NCBI GenBank assembly: GCA_020721025.1
Contig: DYNO01000019.1
Coordinates: 6,984 to 26,396 of the forward strand
Length of the DNA: 19,413 bases
Reading direction: 5' to 3'
From: Thiomargarita sp.
Lineage (GTDB): Bacteria > Pseudomonadota > Gammaproteobacteria > Beggiatoales > Beggiatoaceae
Positions within the stretch are counted from its first letter, which is position 1. Every line of letters starts with the position of its first letter. Shown one piece after another: positions 1-7,596 of this stretch. The notes under the pieces were generated by a model. It ran no database searches, was not told the DNA's origin, and saw only the letters and a list, made by a program, of their open reading frames with translations. The translations under genes and the position numbers were made by a program.

Positions 1-48
1 CTCTGCCCCTCCTAATGATTTGGCTTGCATTGTTGCAAAAGGTCTATT

Positions 49-1839
49 GTGCGAAATCTCACGTCGTTATTTGATACAGCGCGTAATCACTCTGTTGATT
101 TTCTTCTCTATTTATTGCTATTCGGATTTTTTTACTGGTTATTCAATAACTTCATCGCCACACTTCCCGTCACCCCGCTTGATGACACCTGCGTTTATTT
201 CAACTACGCCAAAAATATAGTCGCAGGTAATGTATTCGCTTACGATGCCCGCAATCTGCCCTCCGAAGGATTTACCAGTCTGATTTTTCTACTCTTATTA
301 ACCCCTTTTCAATATTTTGGCATCAATTTACTATTCGCCGCCATTTTGATCAACATGATCGCCCTGATCGCGATTGTCTGGTTTGGAGTCAAGTTATATC
401 AAGCCATTGCCGCGACCGAAAATACTCTGTTTACCTATTTATTAATGACAATCTTTGCTATCTCATTGATTTTTGACCCAAATATTGCAGTCATGATCGG
501 AATGGGCTTTGAAAGCATGTTATCCCCCGCCCTGATTTTTGCCGCGTTTTATTTACTTTTATTCAGCTATCAACACCAAAAATCCCACCGGTCGATAAAA
601 TCCCTTCAGCAATCCATCGTGAGCAGTTTCATCTTATTGTTTTTAGCCATCTTAATTCGACCAGAAAATTTATTGATAGTAGGCGTGTTTATCGTGATGG
701 GATTTGCGATGATCTCATACAAACGAGCGGTGATAAATGGCATCTTGATATTTGGAATCTGCTTCACGCTCTATCTGCTGTTCAAATGGGTCTATTTTGG
801 CGATATTCTTCCTACCGCATATTATCGCAAATTCAACGAACACGGCTCATTGATGGGATATTACTATGTTATCAATACCCTAACTTATTATTTAGACAAT
901 ATTTTTACTATCCTTGCATTATTCATCACAACAATTTTTCTCGATAGAAATCGAATCATACCTTATTTACTTATCTTCACTTTATTTACTGCCACTGTAT
1001 TGATAATCAGTCTCTTTTTTCTCTTGGTGTCGCCCATTGTGGGATACGGCGGTCGATTTTTGGTGATACCGATAGTTATCATTCATTTCATGTTGGCGTG
1101 TTTTTTGACACGAGTGTTAGAAAAAGTGATGAATCTGAATAAAAGTTCACAAGATTCAATCATGACATTAAAATCCCTGATCATTTTACTCCCCATCACC
1201 GCGGTGCTGTTTATACCCCTTGATCGATTTTCTCTCAATTATTTTTCGACCGAACCGATTCGTAATTTTTATCAAACGGTGCGCCAAAAATTTGAGAGCC
1301 ATCCGTATGTAAAATTTGGCAATTTTTTAAGCACTCACTTGAAACAGCCGCAACAGGTAACCTTAGTTTTTGGTGATGCGGGTTGTATTCCTTACACCAG
1401 TCACTTGCAATTTATCGATCCCAACGGTTTAACCGAACCGTATATTGCCCATTTGTTTAAAATTCAAGATAAAAAACAAATTGTTAAACCATTCACCGAT
1501 TACATTTTACAACGTCAACCCGACATCATCGTGATGGCTTATGGACGGATTGAAAAGGATGGTATTTCACAATTGGTGGGGAGTCCTCACTCGCCATTTG
1601 GAAAATCACCGCAACTGGCTGAATTTCAAGCATATCAAGACAATGGCTTTCAATATTTATGCAGTTTGCCCAACGAGTCATTTGATGTGCATTTGGCGGT
1701 GCGCGCTCATTCGCCTCAAGCAGATCAAGTGATTCCAGTGTTACTGAAATACTGTCATACGTCTGGATATTTTTTAGCGAATGGGTTGATTAAACAGAAT
1801 AAAGAGGGACAGGTGAAATTTCCCCGTTATGAGAATTAG
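49..1839 (+). CDS. GT-C family membrane glycosyltransferase (AftB/ArnT-like fold)
   Basis: Polytopic membrane protein of 597 residues. It probably transfers a sugar from a polyprenyl-phosphate carrier on the outer face of the inner membrane. An early Asp-Asp pair (residues 45-46) sits in a DDTCVYFNYAKN motif just after the first membrane helix, followed by a Gly-rich loop and SEGFTS (about 72-77). This is the 'DD...RYxxN...G...EGxTS' pattern of GT-C enzymes such as mycobacterial AftB. Many hydrophobic helices run to about residue 400, then a soluble C-terminal domain contains FGDAGCIPY and DPNGLTEPYIAH (about 441-463), also typical of this group. An in-frame stop at 16-18 bounds the gene. GTG at 49 is preferred over TTG at 25 because AAAAGG lies about 7 bp upstream of it. 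Acceptor and sugar are unknown. It could serve the GT2/EamA operon at 6077-7575, but that gene pair is 4 kb away. Confidence 0.75.
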   Translation: MRNLTSLFDTARNHSVDFLLYLLLFGFFYWLFNNFIATLPVTPLDDTCVYFNYAKNIVAGNVFAYDARNLPSEGFTSLIFLLLLTPFQYFGINLLFAAILINMIALIAIVWFGVKLYQAIAATENTLFTYLLMTIFAISLIFDPNIAVMIGMGFESMLSPALIFAAFYLLLFSYQHQKSHRSIKSLQQSIVSSFILLFLAILIRPENLLIVGVFIVMGFAMISYKRAVINGILIFGICFTLYLLFKWVYFGDILPTAYYRKFNEHGSLMGYYYVINTLTYYLDNIFTILALFITTIFLDRNRIIPYLLIFTLFTATVLIISLFFLLVSPIVGYGGRFLVIPIVIIHFMLACFLTRVLEKVMNLNKSSQDSIMTLKSLIILLPITAVLFIPLDRFSLNYFSTEPIRNFYQTVRQKFESHPYVKFGNFLSTHLKQPQQVTLVFGDAGCIPYTSHLQFIDPNGLTEPYIAHLFKIQDKKQIVKPFTDYILQRQPDIIVMAYGRIEKDGISQLVGSPHSPFGKSPQLAEFQAYQDNGFQYLCSLPNESFDVHLAVRAHSPQADQVIPVLLKYCHTSGYFLANGLIKQNKEGQVKFPRYEN

Positions 1840-1858
1840 AACTGAGCTGGGTCAGGAT

Positions 1859-1876
1859 TTGAATCAGAATTCCTAA
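1859..1876. repeat. Fragment of a short dispersed AATCAGAATT-type repeat
   Basis: The 14-mer TTGAATCAGAATTC occurs here directly before the TnpB remnant and again at about 13227-13240 inside a palindromic repeat. The surrounding text (GGTCAGGATTTGAATCAGAATT) resembles the AATCAGAATT-rich intergenic repeats I recall from large sulfur-oxidiser genomes. That family assignment is from memory. Only the two occurrences are seen directly. Confidence 0.35.
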
Positions 1877-1963
1877 GCAGACAGAATCTTCAGTTGTGAC
1901 TGTGGTTTAGTCATTGACCGGGATTTAAATGCTGCAATCAATCTGAATAACTATAGTTGTTAG
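1877..1963 (+). pseudogene. tnpB: TnpB C-terminal remnant (IS200/IS605-type)
   Basis: The last 28 codons of a tnpB gene in frame, ending in TAG at 1961-1963. They read ADRIFSCDCGLVIDRDLNAA and then a short tail ending NNYSC. This contains the second Cys-x-Cys of the zinc ribbon and the DRDLNAA segment carrying the last RuvC catalytic Asp. An in-frame TAA at 1874-1876 directly precedes it and no upstream tnpB sequence is present, so the nuclease itself is gone. It is nearly identical to the end of the partial tnpB at 19244-19411 (three base differences in 87). What survives is the stretch that also forms the 5' part of the omegaRNA scaffold in characterised TnpB systems. Confidence 0.85.
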
Positions 1964-2081
1964 ATAGTTAGAGTCGCGACCAGAATCAGCGAGACTTTAA
2001 ACGCACGTAAGAGTCATTTAAGACTTGAATTATCAAGCAGTGATGTTGACGACGTGAATAACGTTTGTTTTACTACAAATG
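1964..2081 (+). ncRNA. Right end / putative omegaRNA (reRNA) scaffold, copy A
   Basis: The 118 bp directly after the tnpB stop match the 118 bp after the tnpB stop at 19126-19243 with about eight differences. They end in a hairpin at 2062-2081 (CGTTTG, 8-nt loop, CAAATG with a G-U pair). In IS200/IS605 elements this part is the right end and encodes the omegaRNA that guides TnpB, with the guide taken from flanking DNA immediately beyond the end. Conservation outside the coding part fits that role. No left end or tnpA is visible. Whether it is transcribed is unknown. Confidence 0.6.
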
Positions 2082-2149
2082 ATTTAAGATCACTATAGTA
2101 TCAAACCGGTTCTATACTCATCAAACTCCATCATGATTAACATGAGAAA

Positions 2150-3943
2150 CTAATTAGAAAATTTGCATTTTATCCTCGTTTTCACCAAAATTGTGATTGA
2201 AACGCCAACACGAATTCCAAACACATTGCCCAAATCATCATCACTTTTCCGAGAATTTCCGCCCAAGTCAAAAATATAAATTTTATCAAAGACTTCACTT
2301 AATTGTTTACGCATTCCATCCGTGGCGATACCTTCCAAAAAACCATTATTCGTTACAAAAGCGATAATGCCCTGTTCTCGATCTTGCAAACGTTCAGTTG
2401 CCCATGCGAAGGCTTTCACATACGCATCGGACAGCGAGTTTTTATTGGTTGCGCTTGAATGTTTTGCGTAATAATCTGCAACTAAATCATCAATATGTTT
2501 ATACTTGCGATTCTTATTATTGTCATTTTCATTCTGTTGCCCAACATTATACGGTGGATTGCCGATAATCACAAAAATTGGAGCTTGCTTCTGCTGATTG
2601 ACCCGCTTGATATTTTCCGCCACTGAAAAATCAAATTCGCCTTGTTTCGGTTCCGCCAATTCAAATGTATCTACCAAGCAAATACCCTCAAATGGTTGAT
2701 ATAGCTTCATTCGTTCATAATAAGCATGTTCGATATTCAAGCTGGCGATGTAATACGGCAACAACATAATTTCATTACAATGCAGTTCCTGACGATATTT
2801 GCGCTCTAAATCAAGGGAATCCACTTCTTGCATCACCCGTAAAATAAAATTGCCGGTTCCAGTAAATGGATCAAGCACATGCACGCCTTCATTTGACAAA
2901 TTTTGATTAAATTCTTGTTTTAAGACTTCTTGCACCGAATTGACCATAAAATCAACAATCGGTTGCGGTGTGTAAACAATACCATGTGTATCGGCGACTT
3001 TGACCGCGAAGCCTTGAAAAAAATTCTCATATACTGCGTTCAAAAAATCCTGTTTATGGCTGTAAGTGTGGATAGTGCTTGCAGTTTCTTCAATCGCTAC
3101 ATAAAAACGGTCTAAACTTTTCAGAAATTCATGCCGGCTGAACGACCGCGAAGTCAGGGCAGCAATCACTTGTTCAATTTCCTTCGCAATCACATTTTTG
3201 TTCACGAAATCAGAATGATGAAAAATCGTCCGAAACAATCGCTCAGTCAATAAATGCTGTACCAACATTTCAATCACCGCAGATTGTGCAAGATTTGGGT
3301 TCAGCGAGGTTTGGCACAGGTGGCTGAATTCTTCAAATGCCCGTTTAAACACTTGATTTACCTTCAATTCTTTTAAAATAATTTGCACCAACGCGCCGCC
3401 CAATTCACCTACTTTTCCCTTAAATGCCTCAACCGCCTCCTGCCATCGCTCATAAATTGGCGGTTTATAATTCAGAAAAAGCCCTAAACCTGCAATTAAA
3501 TTTTCCGGCTGTGTGGCAATCGGTGCGTCAAACACCACTTCCCCTTGTTGATACAATATGATATGTTCAGGATTCTGAAATAAAATATTGTCCGTGGGAT
3601 AGCCTTCATGCAGCTTCTTTTTAATTTCTTGCGCTAAATTGTCTTGAGAATCTTTGGCTTCCCAAATACCATACAATAAAACATTGGTTTGCTTGTCCAC
3701 TAATGCCCCATCTGCACGCAGTGGTTTTCGCCCGTCGCGTTTGATGGCATATTGTTCAATCAGAGCCAATTGTGGGATTTGAGCAAGATAATGTCGCAAT
3801 ACCACGGCAAAATGTGGCGCGACTGCTCCTTCATGAAGTTGTTGATTTTCGTGTAATATTTGAATTGCCCGATAATAATCTTGAACGACTTTGGGAAATG
3901 TTTTGTAAGTGCGAGAGAGTGTCATTTTCTTAGAAATTGTCAT
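2150..3943 (-). CDS. Truncated type ISP-like nuclease-methyltransferase
   Basis: Restriction-modification protein of 597 residues. The N-terminal PD-(D/E)xK nuclease-like region shows D78 and E95-A-K97 (DGALVD...YGIWEAK). A helical linker follows, then a gamma-class N6-adenine methyltransferase: YTPQPIVDFMV (about 324-334), motif I DPFTGTG (358-364) and motif IV NPPY (462-465). Type ISP relatives, and shorter helicase-less versions, continue after the VGVSITILVK strand (579-588) with a large target-recognition domain. Here the protein ends nine residues later. After K588 the neighbouring frame reads ENEDKMQIF before a stop, which looks like native sequence put out of frame by a one-base change. 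With no target-recognition domain it is probably inactive. The truncated 3' end lies about 70 bp from the TnpB right-end remnant. The start (ATG, 3943) has no clear Shine-Dalgarno; ATG at 3925 is an alternative. Confidence 0.75.
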   Translation of the reverse strand: MTISKKMTLSRTYKTFPKVVQDYYRAIQILHENQQLHEGAVAPHFAVVLRHYLAQIPQLALIEQYAIKRDGRKPLRADGALVDKQTNVLLYGIWEAKDSQDNLAQEIKKKLHEGYPTDNILFQNPEHIILYQQGEVVFDAPIATQPENLIAGLGLFLNYKPPIYERWQEAVEAFKGKVGELGGALVQIILKELKVNQVFKRAFEEFSHLCQTSLNPNLAQSAVIEMLVQHLLTERLFRTIFHHSDFVNKNVIAKEIEQVIAALTSRSFSRHEFLKSLDRFYVAIEETASTIHTYSHKQDFLNAVYENFFQGFAVKVADTHGIVYTPQPIVDFMVNSVQEVLKQEFNQNLSNEGVHVLDPFTGTGNFILRVMQEVDSLDLERKYRQELHCNEIMLLPYYIASLNIEHAYYERMKLYQPFEGICLVDTFELAEPKQGEFDFSVAENIKRVNQQKQAPIFVIIGNPPYNVGQQNENDNNKNRKYKHIDDLVADYYAKHSSATNKNSLSDAYVKAFAWATERLQDREQGIIAFVTNNGFLEGIATDGMRKQLSEVFDKIYIFDLGGNSRKSDDDLGNVFGIRVGVSITILVKTRIKCKFSN

Positions 3944-3945
3944 TG

Positions 3946-4034
3946 ATCAACCATTCGGACAGTTTTAAAATTTCATTGAGATTTCAATCAGTTAATTGTA
4001 CAGACGATGACAAAAAACTGTCCGAACGGTTGAT
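3946..4034. repeat. 89-bp palindromic element with 21-bp inverted arms
   Basis: The arms 3946-3966 (ATCAACCATTCGGACAGTTTT) and 4014-4034 are inverted copies matching 20 of 21 bases around a 47-bp A/T-rich centre. The element sits between the 3' end of murG and the start codon of the truncated methyltransferase, both on the - strand, ending 2 bp before that ATG. It could be a small MITE-like insertion, or a strong hairpin in the transcript that ends murG and occludes translation of the downstream gene. No target-site duplication is obvious. Confidence 0.7.
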
Positions 4035-4084
4035 AGAGGTCGGTGACAAGGTTAATTGGGCTTCATATCAGAATCAAGCTCATT

Positions 4085-5161
4085 TTACACTTTAATATTT
4101 TTCAGCACCACATCAACCACTTGCTGCAATGCGTGGGGCGTGGCAGCTTGTCGGGCAGCATGAGACATGGCAGCTAATTTTTCCGGATGATTCGCCAATT
4201 CATTGATTAAATTGCTTAATTTATCGACTGACAACTCAGTTTGCGGTAATAAAATCGCCGCTTGATTGTCTGATAAAAATCGAGCGTTATGCGTTTGATG
4301 ATCGTCAACCGCGTGGGGAAATGGAATTAAGATGCTGGCAACCCCCACTTGCGCTAACTCACTGATTGTTAAAGCTCCTGCCCGACACACCACCAAATCT
4401 GCCCATGAATATGCGGTTGCCATATCTTCAATAAATTCAGTGACGGTTGCTTGAAATGGTGCGTTGGCGTAGGCTTGTTGGGTAATTGCAAGTTGATTGC
4501 GTCCCGTTTGATGGATAACTGCCAGTTTTGCTTGAATTTGTTGCAATGCAGCAGGAACAGTTTCATTCAATATCTGCGCTCCCAAACTCCCGCCGACCAC
4601 CAGAATATGCAACGTATTGTTATTCATCAAGTTTTTTGGTTGATCCTGAATTGCCATGATATTGGCACGAAGCGGATTGCCGGTGTGAATGGCATGATAT
4701 GCGTCAGGAAAAGTATGGGGAAAGGCTTGCATCACTTGGCGCGCGAGCCGGGCTAACCAGCGGTTAGTCAATCCGGAAATTGCATTTTGTTCGTGAATTA
4801 ACAACGGGATACGTGCCAACCATGCCGCAACGCCGCCGGGTCCGCTCACAAATCCCCCCATTCCCACCACTGCCACCGGGCGAATTTGACGCAACACTCG
4901 CAACGATTGCCAAATCGCGAAACCAATTTTAAAGGGAGCAGTAAGCAGTCGCAGCACGCCTTTTCCACGTAATCCTTTGATATCTATATAATAAATTTCT
5001 ATCCCGGCTTGAGGCACAACACGGGCTTCTAACCCGTGCGGCGTACCTAACCAACAGATTTTAAAGCCTTGTTGCTGCAATGCCTGAGCGATGGCGAGTG
5101 CGGGAAAAACATGTCCACCCGTCCCGCCTGCCATGAGTAAAATAACCGGTTTTTGCGTCAT
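4085..5161 (-). CDS. murG: UDP-GlcNAc:lipid I N-acetylglucosaminyltransferase MurG
   Basis: MurG adds GlcNAc from UDP-GlcNAc to lipid I at the inner face of the cytoplasmic membrane, making lipid II for peptidoglycan. At 358 residues it is of normal family length and carries all the signatures: GGTGGH (12-17), MGGFVSGPGG (101-110), HEQN (123-126), GGSLGA (190-195) and CRAGALTISELA (259-270) with the UDP-binding Glu at 268. The ATG start is placed by homology; no strong Shine-Dalgarno is seen. In most gammaproteobacteria murG lies in the dcw cluster between ftsW and murC. Here it stands alone, with its own upstream region shared with a divergent operon and a restriction-modification gene downstream. 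Confidence 0.96.
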   Translation of the reverse strand: MTQKPVILLMAGGTGGHVFPALAIAQALQQQGFKICWLGTPHGLEARVVPQAGIEIYYIDIKGLRGKGVLRLLTAPFKIGFAIWQSLRVLRQIRPVAVVGMGGFVSGPGGVAAWLARIPLLIHEQNAISGLTNRWLARLARQVMQAFPHTFPDAYHAIHTGNPLRANIMAIQDQPKNLMNNNTLHILVVGGSLGAQILNETVPAALQQIQAKLAVIHQTGRNQLAITQQAYANAPFQATVTEFIEDMATAYSWADLVVCRAGALTISELAQVGVASILIPFPHAVDDHQTHNARFLSDNQAAILLPQTELSVDKLSNLINELANHPEKLAAMSHAARQAATPHALQQVVDVVLKNIKV

Positions 5162-5402
5162 ATCGTTGCAATCGTTTGAAAATATAGGATGAGTTTTGAA
5201 ATAAAACTATAACAGCATTTGCTGCGTTTTTTATCGGAGCCATTCGTTGCAACAAACAGTGATGAGTTAAACCAATATGTTATCATCAAAGAAACATGAT
5301 TTGTCGGACACTCCCCATTTTTTGATCGTAGCCGATGTGCATTAAAATTGACATAAACTTAATTAATTGATTTAAAGCTATTATTTACCAAATTGAATAT
5401 TC

Positions 5403-5435
5403 TTGATATAATAATAATAATAATGATGATATAAT
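5403..5435 (+). promoter_or_regulatory. Possible promoter with ATA microsatellite in its spacer
   Basis: TTGATA (5403-5408) and a perfect TATAAT (5430-5435) are separated by 21 bp made of repeated ATA and then ATG/ATGATA units. Twenty-one is longer than the usual 17±1, but losing one 3-bp unit would give 18. It lies 85 bp upstream of the GTG at 5520. The assignment rests on consensus matching in a very A/T-rich stretch, so chance matches are likely. Confidence 0.35.
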
Positions 5436-5504
5436 ATTTCATAATAAAAATTTAGCTGAAGTTGACGGTTAAACAACATTAAAATCAGTCAGTCGTTTTA
5501 AAGC

Positions 5505-5511
5505 AAGGAGG
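5505..5511 (+). promoter_or_regulatory. Strong Shine-Dalgarno for the GTG start at 5520
   Basis: AAGGAGG, 8 bp before GTG at 5520. It is the strongest ribosome-binding site seen in the window and fixes the start of the methyltransferase gene despite the GTG codon. Confidence 0.8.
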
Positions 5512-5519
5512 AATTTGCA

Positions 5520-6086
5520 GTGAAATTATTAGATAAAATGATTCGACACTGGCGAGTCAAGGTCGCACTGAAAAATCGACCTAAAATCATGAAAAATGTC
5601 TTTGATATTGGCTGTGATGATGGTTATCTGCTTGGAAAAATTAGCAATATTACCGAGCGACAAGATGGCGTTGATCCCCGTCTGAGTGCCAATGTGAGTA
5701 GCCCCACTTCTGAGCTCAAAAACGGTACTTTCCCGTCCGCAGTCGCTGAACATCAAATGCAGGGAACGTATGATGCTATTTTTGCGTTGGCGGTGTTTGA
5801 GCATTTTTCTGAGCAAGATATTCAGCAATCTGCAACCGTTATCTCGCGCATGTTATCCCCCCACGGTCGCTTGATTATTACCGTTCCCCATCCGTTTGTT
5901 GACAAAATACTTGATTTATTAAGATTTCTTCGCCTGATTGATGGGCAAGCCTTAGAAGAACATCATGGTTTTGAACCCGACGCATTATTGACCTATTTTT
6001 CCAATTCCTTGCGACTGGTCAAGCGAGAACGGTTTCAATTTGGATTAAACAATGTTTTTGTTTTTGAGAGGTTTGAATGCAATTAA
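5520..6086 (+). CDS. Class I SAM-dependent methyltransferase
   Basis: Small soluble methyltransferase of 188 residues. Motif I is VFDIGCDDGY (27-36), an acidic GVDPR follows as the SAM-ribose strand, AVFEHFSEQD (about 97-106) is the usual motif after strand 4, and GRLIITVPHP is the strand 5 region. This pattern matches the Methyltransf_11/UbiE-like families. The substrate cannot be read from the sequence. It starts with GTG behind a strong Shine-Dalgarno and its last 10 bp overlap the GT2 glycosyltransferase gene, so the two are translationally coupled. The context suggests methylation of a saccharide or lipid-linked intermediate. It lacks any membrane segment. Confidence 0.85.
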   Translation: MKLLDKMIRHWRVKVALKNRPKIMKNVFDIGCDDGYLLGKISNITERQDGVDPRLSANVSSPTSELKNGTFPSAVAEHQMQGTYDAIFALAVFEHFSEQDIQQSATVISRMLSPHGRLIITVPHPFVDKILDLLRFLRLIDGQALEEHHGFEPDALLTYFSNSLRLVKRERFQFGLNNVFVFERFECN

Positions 6087-7231
6087 CTATTCTGATGCCC
6101 TGCCTTAATGAAGCAGAAACATTGCGGCGTTGTATCGAAAAAGCCAATTCATGGGTTCGCCATTCTGGGATGGAAGCGGAGGTTTTGATTGCCGACAATG
6201 GCAGCACCGACGGTTCGCAGGTAATTGCCAAATCTTTGGGGGCGCGGGTGGTCGCAGTCGAGCAGCGGGGTTATGGTTCTGCCCTGTTTCACGGCGCGAT
6301 GGCAGCACAAGGCGAATGGATTATCATGGGCGATTCCGATGACTCTTATGATTTCAGCAATCTTGATCCCTTCGTCGAAAAATTACAGCAAGGTTATGAT
6401 TTGGTGATGGGGAATCGGTTTTTAGGGGGAATTGCACCGGGGGCAATGCCTTGGAAAAACAGATACATCGGCAATCCCATTCTGACATGGATCGGTCGTT
6501 TATTGTTCAAATGCCCAGCGAAAGATTTTCACTGTGGATTACGCGGATTTCGGAAAGATGCCTTTTTACGGATGGATTTACGCACGACAGGAATGGAATT
6601 CGCCTCAGAAATGGTGATCAAAGCCAATTTATTTGGAATGCGTATTATCGAAGTTCCCACCACTTTGGCGAAAGATGGACGTTCTCGCCCCCCTCATTTG
6701 CGACCTTGGCGCGATGGTTGGCGACACTTACGGTTCATGTTACTTTTCAGCCCACGCTGGCTATTTCTCATCCCCGGACTCACGTTATTTATTCTCAGTG
6801 CCCTCAGTTACGGCGCGTTGCTCTACGGACCGGTCAAATTTGGTGGGTTTGTGTTTGATATTCATACCTTATTTTTCGCAGAAACGGGCTTGGTGCTTGG
6901 CTATCTCGCGGTGGCACTCGGTGCTGTGATTCGGATGATAGGAATTCGCGAAGGTTTATTACAAGAACATGCCTTGCTCGAAAAACTGCGCGCCTCTCCC
7001 GTGATTGAAATCGGTGGCACGCTGGGAATTGTCATGATAATCATCGGTTTATCGCTCGGATTTGACGCATTAATTGCATGGAGTGCCGTCAAATTTGGTC
7101 ATCTTGCCCCCGGCACGTTGTTACGAACTATCAGTTTTTCAACGACATTGATGTTATTGGGCGGAATCACTTTAATGACTTCCCTTGTCATGGGATTTTT
7201 GGCATTACCTACTCGTGAGCAACGATTTTGA
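6077..7231 (+). CDS. GT2 polyprenyl-phosphate glycosyltransferase (DPM1/ArnC-like)
   Basis: 384 residues. The N-terminal GT-A domain shows LTILMPCLNEAETL (3-16), ADNGSTDGS (39-47), RGYGSAL (64-70) and the DxD-type metal site in GDSDDSYD (85-92). FHCGLRGFR and the TGMEFASEM region follow. This is the pattern of dolichol/undecaprenyl-phosphate sugar transferases, which load a sugar from a nucleotide-sugar donor onto a polyprenyl phosphate. From about residue 225 a membrane domain has four or so helices (WLFLIPGLTLFIL, TGLVLGYLAVALG and others). It overlaps the gene before it by 10 bp and the next start codon by 3 bp. The sugar is unknown. Confidence 0.88.
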   Translation: MQLTILMPCLNEAETLRRCIEKANSWVRHSGMEAEVLIADNGSTDGSQVIAKSLGARVVAVEQRGYGSALFHGAMAAQGEWIIMGDSDDSYDFSNLDPFVEKLQQGYDLVMGNRFLGGIAPGAMPWKNRYIGNPILTWIGRLLFKCPAKDFHCGLRGFRKDAFLRMDLRTTGMEFASEMVIKANLFGMRIIEVPTTLAKDGRSRPPHLRPWRDGWRHLRFMLLFSPRWLFLIPGLTLFILSALSYGALLYGPVKFGGFVFDIHTLFFAETGLVLGYLAVALGAVIRMIGIREGLLQEHALLEKLRASPVIEIGGTLGIVMIIIGLSLGFDALIAWSAVKFGHLAPGTLLRTISFSTTLMLLGGITLMTSLVMGFLALPTREQRF

Positions 7232-7575
7232 GCGCATTCCTCCTCACTCTCTGCGTACTTTTCAGTGCTGCCGCCTCAATTTTCCTAAAAATGGGAGCTT
7301 CCACGCTGACAGGTACGCTTAGTTTTTCAGCCTTAATCAGTAATCCCATGATTTGGATCGGTGGATTTTGTTATGCCGCCGCATTTTTTGGTTATATTTA
7401 CGTCCTCCGAGTCGTCCCGTTGTCATTGGCGCAACCCGTGATTACTGCGGGAGTTTCGGCGGTCACCGCGTTTGTTGCCGTCATTTTATTTCGTGAACCG
7501 ATAGCGTTCATCAACTGGATTGGTTTCTTATTGATTTGTCTAGGTATTTTTCTGTTGTTTCAAGGACGCACTTAA
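7228..7575 (+). CDS. EamA/SMR-like small four-helix membrane protein
   Basis: 115 residues, almost entirely hydrophobic, with four predicted helices and the charged FLKMG after helix 1. It belongs with the drug/metabolite transporter superfamily, whose short forms ArnE and ArnF flip undecaprenyl-phosphate-aminoarabinose. A TTG start overlaps the TGA of the glycosyltransferase (TTGA at 7228-7231), which points to coupled translation. Directly after a polyprenyl-phosphate glycosyltransferase, the likely job is flipping the lipid-linked sugar across the inner membrane; this is inferred from context. No ATG is available in frame near the start. Confidence 0.75.
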   Translation: MSAFLLTLCVLFSAAASIFLKMGASTLTGTLSFSALISNPMIWIGGFCYAAAFFGYIYVLRVVPLSLAQPVITAGVSAVTAFVAVILFREPIAFINWIGFLLICLGIFLLFQGRT

Positions 7576-7596
7576 AATTTAAGAAAGGTTTGCCTC

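Larger units (their letters stand above)
5162..5519. other. Divergent intergenic region murG / methyltransferase operon
   Basis: 358 bp without a convincing gene. It must hold promoters for both directions. The right half is extremely A/T-rich and contains the ATA microsatellite and possible + strand promoter elements listed separately. A TTGACA at 5348-5353 followed 17 bp later by TTTAAA (5371-5376) is a second, weaker + strand promoter candidate. No clear promoter for murG was found. Confidence 0.6.

Noticed and set aside
25..48. TTG start at 25 for the GT-C glycosyltransferase
   Set aside because: GTG at 49 has a better placed AAAAGG and the extra eight residues add nothing to the fold. 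Kept only as an alternative.
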